Part shown: one piece after another, positions 4,342-5,591 of the stretch
Numbering within the stretch: position 1 is the first letter of the stretch
Layout: each line of letters begins with the position of its first letter
NCBI GenBank assembly: GCA_964613075.1
Contig: CAZTFV010000069.1
Coordinates: 1-5,591 of the forward strand
Direction of reading: 5' to 3'
Length of the DNA stretch: 5,591 nucleotides
From: CAYWEP01 sp964613075
Lineage (GTDB): Bacteria > Patescibacteriota > Microgenomatia > Levybacterales > UBA12049
The notes under the pieces: generated by a model
The model's input: only the letters and a program-made list of their open reading frames with translations
Database searches by the model: none
Told to the model about the DNA's origin: nothing
Position numbers and translations under genes: made by a program

Positions 4342-4803
4342 CTACGTTATATCGACTGTGTTTATCCCCGTTGCTTTCTGGTAATCAGTCCATTGCATTT
4401 TGATTGATTTGTCATGCACGCCTGGGTTAAATGAGAGCGTGTGATTATTGCCCAAAGCTGCATCAACGAGCATCCGGATGTTGATCAGATTGCCAAATGG
4501 GTAACACGCACCGATCTGACAACCCATAATTTCTTTTACCTCCTCAGCTGTTGCAAACCGCGCGTTTTTTACACCCAGCAAACGCTTCAGTTTTTTCGTA
4601 TCCAGACGTTTGTTGCCAGGCAGGACACAGAGGGTGAATGTGTCATCTGTTTTGAGAAGCAGTGACTTTGCGCCTTGCTCAATCGAGATACCACGAACAT
4701 CAGCTGCTTGTTCGCTCGTATAAACAGGTTCGTGCTCCACTAGTTCATAGTGGATGTTGTTATTGTCTAAAAAGTGTATGATCGTTTGAAATGGGCTTTT
4801 CAC
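4342..4803 (-). CDS. YbaK/ProX-type aminoacyl-tRNA deacylase
   Basis: This 153-aa protein matches the YbaK/prolyl-tRNA-editing domain family, whose members hydrolyse mischarged tRNAs in the cytoplasm. Seen in the sequence: HEPVYTSEQAADVRG (24-38); GAKSLLLKT (44-52) with K46, matching the family's key lysine; LPGNKRLDTKKLKRLLG (61-77); FATAEEV (83-89); GCQIGACYPFGN (94-105); and a SFNPGVHDKSI end (124-134) typical of the family. The length fits a stand-alone deacylase. Which mischarged amino acid it edits cannot be told. The start is GTG at 4803, because an in-frame TAA lies seven codons upstream with no ATG between. There is no good Shine-Dalgarno. The stop of an upstream MBL-fold relic lies 18 nt before the GTG. 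Confidence 0.88.
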   Translation of the reverse strand: MKSPFQTIIHFLDNNNIHYELVEHEPVYTSEQAADVRGISIEQGAKSLLLKTDDTFTLCVLPGNKRLDTKKLKRLLGVKNARFATAEEVKEIMGCQIGACYPFGNLINIRMLVDAALGNNHTLSFNPGVHDKSIKMQWTDYQKATGINTVDIT

Positions 4804-4821
4804 AGTGATTAAGATCTCTTG

Positions 4822-4914
4822 TTAGCTTGAGGAAGCTCTCCGCATCTCCGAAGAAGCTGCTCTGATCGATGGATTGGTATACCAGCCATTTGTTCCCAGA
4901 AAAACAATTTTCAT
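4822..4914 (-). pseudogene. N-terminal relic of an MBL-fold metallohydrolase gene
   Basis: The minus strand has a 30-codon frame starting at the ATG at 4914. Its first 12 residues, MKIVFLGTNGWY, match the opening of a metallo-beta-lactamase-fold hydrolase family, in which the expected continuation is close to DTxTGNT. Here the sequence departs after residue 12-13 into Ser/Arg/Ala-rich codons (NPSIRAASSEMRR) and stops at 4822-4824. None of the HxHxDH metal-binding residues is present. A promoter with a -10 box nine bases before the ATG supports a formerly real start. The relic precedes the YbaK-like gene on the same strand, so it may now act as that gene's leader. The alternative is a chance short frame or a genuine leader peptide. 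Confidence 0.45.
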
Positions 4915-4923
4915 TGCAGAGCA

Positions 4924-4952
4924 ATGATAAAGCTTTTTTCTTTCCTTTGCAA
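4924..4952 (-). promoter_or_regulatory. Promoter of the MBL-fold relic, possibly now driving the YbaK-like gene
   Basis: On the minus strand, TTGCAA (4952-4947) is followed by a 17-nt spacer and TATCAT (4929-4924, one mismatch). The -10 box ends nine bases before the relic ATG, predicting a nearly leaderless message. No better promoter is obvious for the YbaK-like gene at 4803. A 7-bp hairpin (4911-4927) overlaps the -10 box and the start codon. Confidence 0.45.
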
Positions 4953-4980
4953 TATTTCTTTCTGTAACTATTCAGTAAAA

Positions 4981-5009
4981 GATTCTTCGTCTTTCAGCCT
5001 CAGAATGAC
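4981..5009. repeat. Intergenic GATTCTTCG...CAGAATGAC repeat
   Basis: The segment opens with GATTCTTCG and closes with CAGAATGAC, with short inverted arms ATTCT (4982-4986) and AGAAT (5002-5006). This layout is like a common class of short dispersed bacterial intergenic repeats. The exact 9-mer CAGAATGAC also occurs at 142-150, inside the rplA extension and in the same orientation. Confidence 0.5.
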
Positions 5010-5042
5010 AAAACCGCTGGAAAGAACTGAATACATACGGAT

Positions 5043-5402
5043 TTAACGAACTCCGCACCTCCCGCTTTTAAGAAGGTTTACTGCTCTCCTAACAAGCTCC
5101 CGGTCTATATCTCTTGGATCCGTAAAAATGACTTCATCTTCTTCTGCTATCATCCTCGTAACACCACCATTGCCATTTCCATTTGGAAAAAGACTAAATA
5201 AGTTTGAACCTCCATAATCGCTTCGTATCCAATAAAGAGAAGTACTAATATGTTCTTGCCTATCTCTATCTGTAATAATCCCTTGGCGGGCAATCCTTTC
5301 AGCCCGATTGCAATCATCTCGTGTCGGAAGACCCGCAATTCTTTTTGCTATATCGGTCACAAAACACGCTGCTCTACGTGCGGGACTTATTTCAATTGCC
5401 AT
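5043..5402 (-). CDS. Unrecognised 119-aa protein
   Basis: I do not recognise this family. The 119-residue product is soluble, with no signal peptide or membrane segment. An Arg/Ala-rich, probably helical N-terminal half (RRAACFVTDIAKRIAG, 9-24; NRAERIARQG, 32-41) is followed by a Tyr/Trp/Ser segment (TSLYWIRSDYGG, 54-65). A NGNGNGG turn (74-80) then precedes an acidic and helical end (DPRDIDRELVRRAVNLLKSG, 95-114). Cysteines are at 13, 31 and 116. It has a strong promoter with the -10 box seven bases before the ATG, which supports a real gene and a leaderless mRNA. It lies alone between a repeat-rich spacer (4928-5042) and the palindrome block at the right edge, so context gives no function. 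Confidence 0.7.
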   Translation of the reverse strand: MAIEISPARRAACFVTDIAKRIAGLPTRDDCNRAERIARQGIITDRDRQEHISTSLYWIRSDYGGSNLFSLFPNGNGNGGVTRMIAEEDEVIFTDPRDIDRELVRRAVNLLKSGRCGVR

Positions 5403-5409
5403 ATCCTAT

Positions 5410-5437
5410 ATTATAGAACAAAACTGCACAAAGTCAA
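5410..5437 (-). promoter_or_regulatory. Strong promoter predicting a leaderless mRNA for the 119-aa gene
   Basis: On the minus strand, TTGACT (5437-5432) is followed by a 16-nt spacer and a perfect TATAAT (5415-5410). Seven bases then lead to the ATG at 5402, so transcription should start at or within a base or two of the start codon. Confidence 0.75.
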
Positions 5438-5452
5438 GATAAGGCTATAAGT

Positions 5453-5547
5453 TTATCCGCCTTCGCAGAAAACCCCGATTTAATCGGGGATGAATGCGAT
5501 AATCTGCTACGGCGGATGTCGCCCTTTTTGAAAAATTAGGCGGATAA
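5453..5547. repeat. Nested palindrome block
   Basis: Positions 5455-5469 and 5503-5517 are 15-nt inverted arms with two mismatches (ATCCGCCTTCGCAGA against the complement of TCTGCTACGGCGGAT). They enclose the perfect palindrome 5473-5489. The outer TTATCCGCC (5453-5461) also has a perfect inverted partner GGCGGATAA at 5539-5547, so GGCGGAT occurs twice in direct orientation (5511-5517, 5539-5545) and alternative folds compete. No coding frame is evident. Confidence 0.7.
5469..5489 (-). terminator. Probable intrinsic terminator (leftward transcription)
   Basis: CCCCGAT (5473-5479) and ATCGGGG (5483-5489) form a 7-bp GC-rich stem with a 3-nt loop. On the minus strand the stem is followed directly by TTTT (5472-5469). 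It would end a gene located beyond the right edge and insulate the promoter at 5410-5437. The T-run is short. Confidence 0.5.
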
Positions 5548-5591
5548 CCCCTCCGAAGCCAGGTACCGTCTGGCACCTGGCGAAGGGGGGT
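5547..5591. repeat. Large interrupted hairpin at the right edge
   Basis: ACCCC (5547-5551) pairs with GGGGT (5587-5591), CC (5553-5554) with GG (5585-5586), and GCCAGGT (5558-5564) with ACCTGGC (5575-5581). A small inner CC/GG pairing closes a GTCT loop. GAA faces GAA as an internal loop. The element is stable and GC-rich without a T-run, so it looks like a repeat unit more than a terminator. It may continue past the edge. Confidence 0.65.

Noticed and set aside
4826..4927. Plus-strand 33-codon frame with protein-like composition ending at a hairpin and T-run, as if the 3' end of a gene.
   Set aside because: It has no start and a TAG just upstream. The opposite strand gives a recognisable MBL-fold opening with a promoter, so this frame is most likely its shadow.
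5453..5591. The right-edge palindromes as an integron attC site.
   Set aside because: There is no clear RYYYAAC/GTTRRRY core pair at the ends and no integrase or gene cassette is visible.

Overview
The window looks like a chromosomal segment from a member of the Candidate Phyla Radiation (Patescibacteria, probably a Parcubacteria-type lineage). This is an inference. It rests on a Lys/Glu-rich N-terminal extension on ribosomal protein L1, an unusual GalU signature (GNGTPV and LWGDE in place of GLGHAV and LLGDD), -10 boxes placed almost on start codons, and an unusual density of short palindromic and tandem repeats between genes and inside coding sequence. No rRNA or other taxonomic marker is present to confirm it.

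Layout. Positions 1-1686 (minus strand) carry the conserved cluster secE-nusG-rplK-rplA, which encodes the SecYEG subunit SecE, transcription factor NusG and 50S proteins L11 and L1. rplA runs off the left edge. A 134-bp intergenic region (1687-1820) holds two back-to-back promoters whose -35 boxes touch, one for secE (minus) and one for galU (plus). Plus-strand genes follow: galU (UDP-glucose synthesis), an unrecognised 278-aa protein, and a PAP2-family membrane phosphatase. After a short convergent gap come minus-strand genes: a YbaK/ProX-type aminoacyl-tRNA deacylase, an apparent N-terminal relic of a metallo-beta-lactamase-fold gene with its promoter, and an unrecognised 119-aa protein. 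The right end (5453-5591) is a gene-free block of nested palindromes, including a probable minus-strand terminator.

How parts work together. The minus-strand cluster serves protein synthesis, transcription and secretion. galU and the PAP2 gene both fit envelope glycan or lipid metabolism, but nothing shows that they act together.

The least explained signal is a family of short tandem repeats. Three arrays of a degenerate 9-bp unit (consensus YTARGTNAC, read in the sense of the downstream gene) lie immediately upstream of rplA, rplK and galU. A fourth array, of opposed 7-bp units (AAGTNNN), lies between secE and nusG. In rplK and galU the array runs straight into the ATG with no clear Shine-Dalgarno, and the ATG sits at the same phase of the repeat in both. 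A second theme is palindromic DNA inserted in frame in the disordered N-termini of L1 and NusG. A third is a series of promoters that predict leaderless mRNAs.
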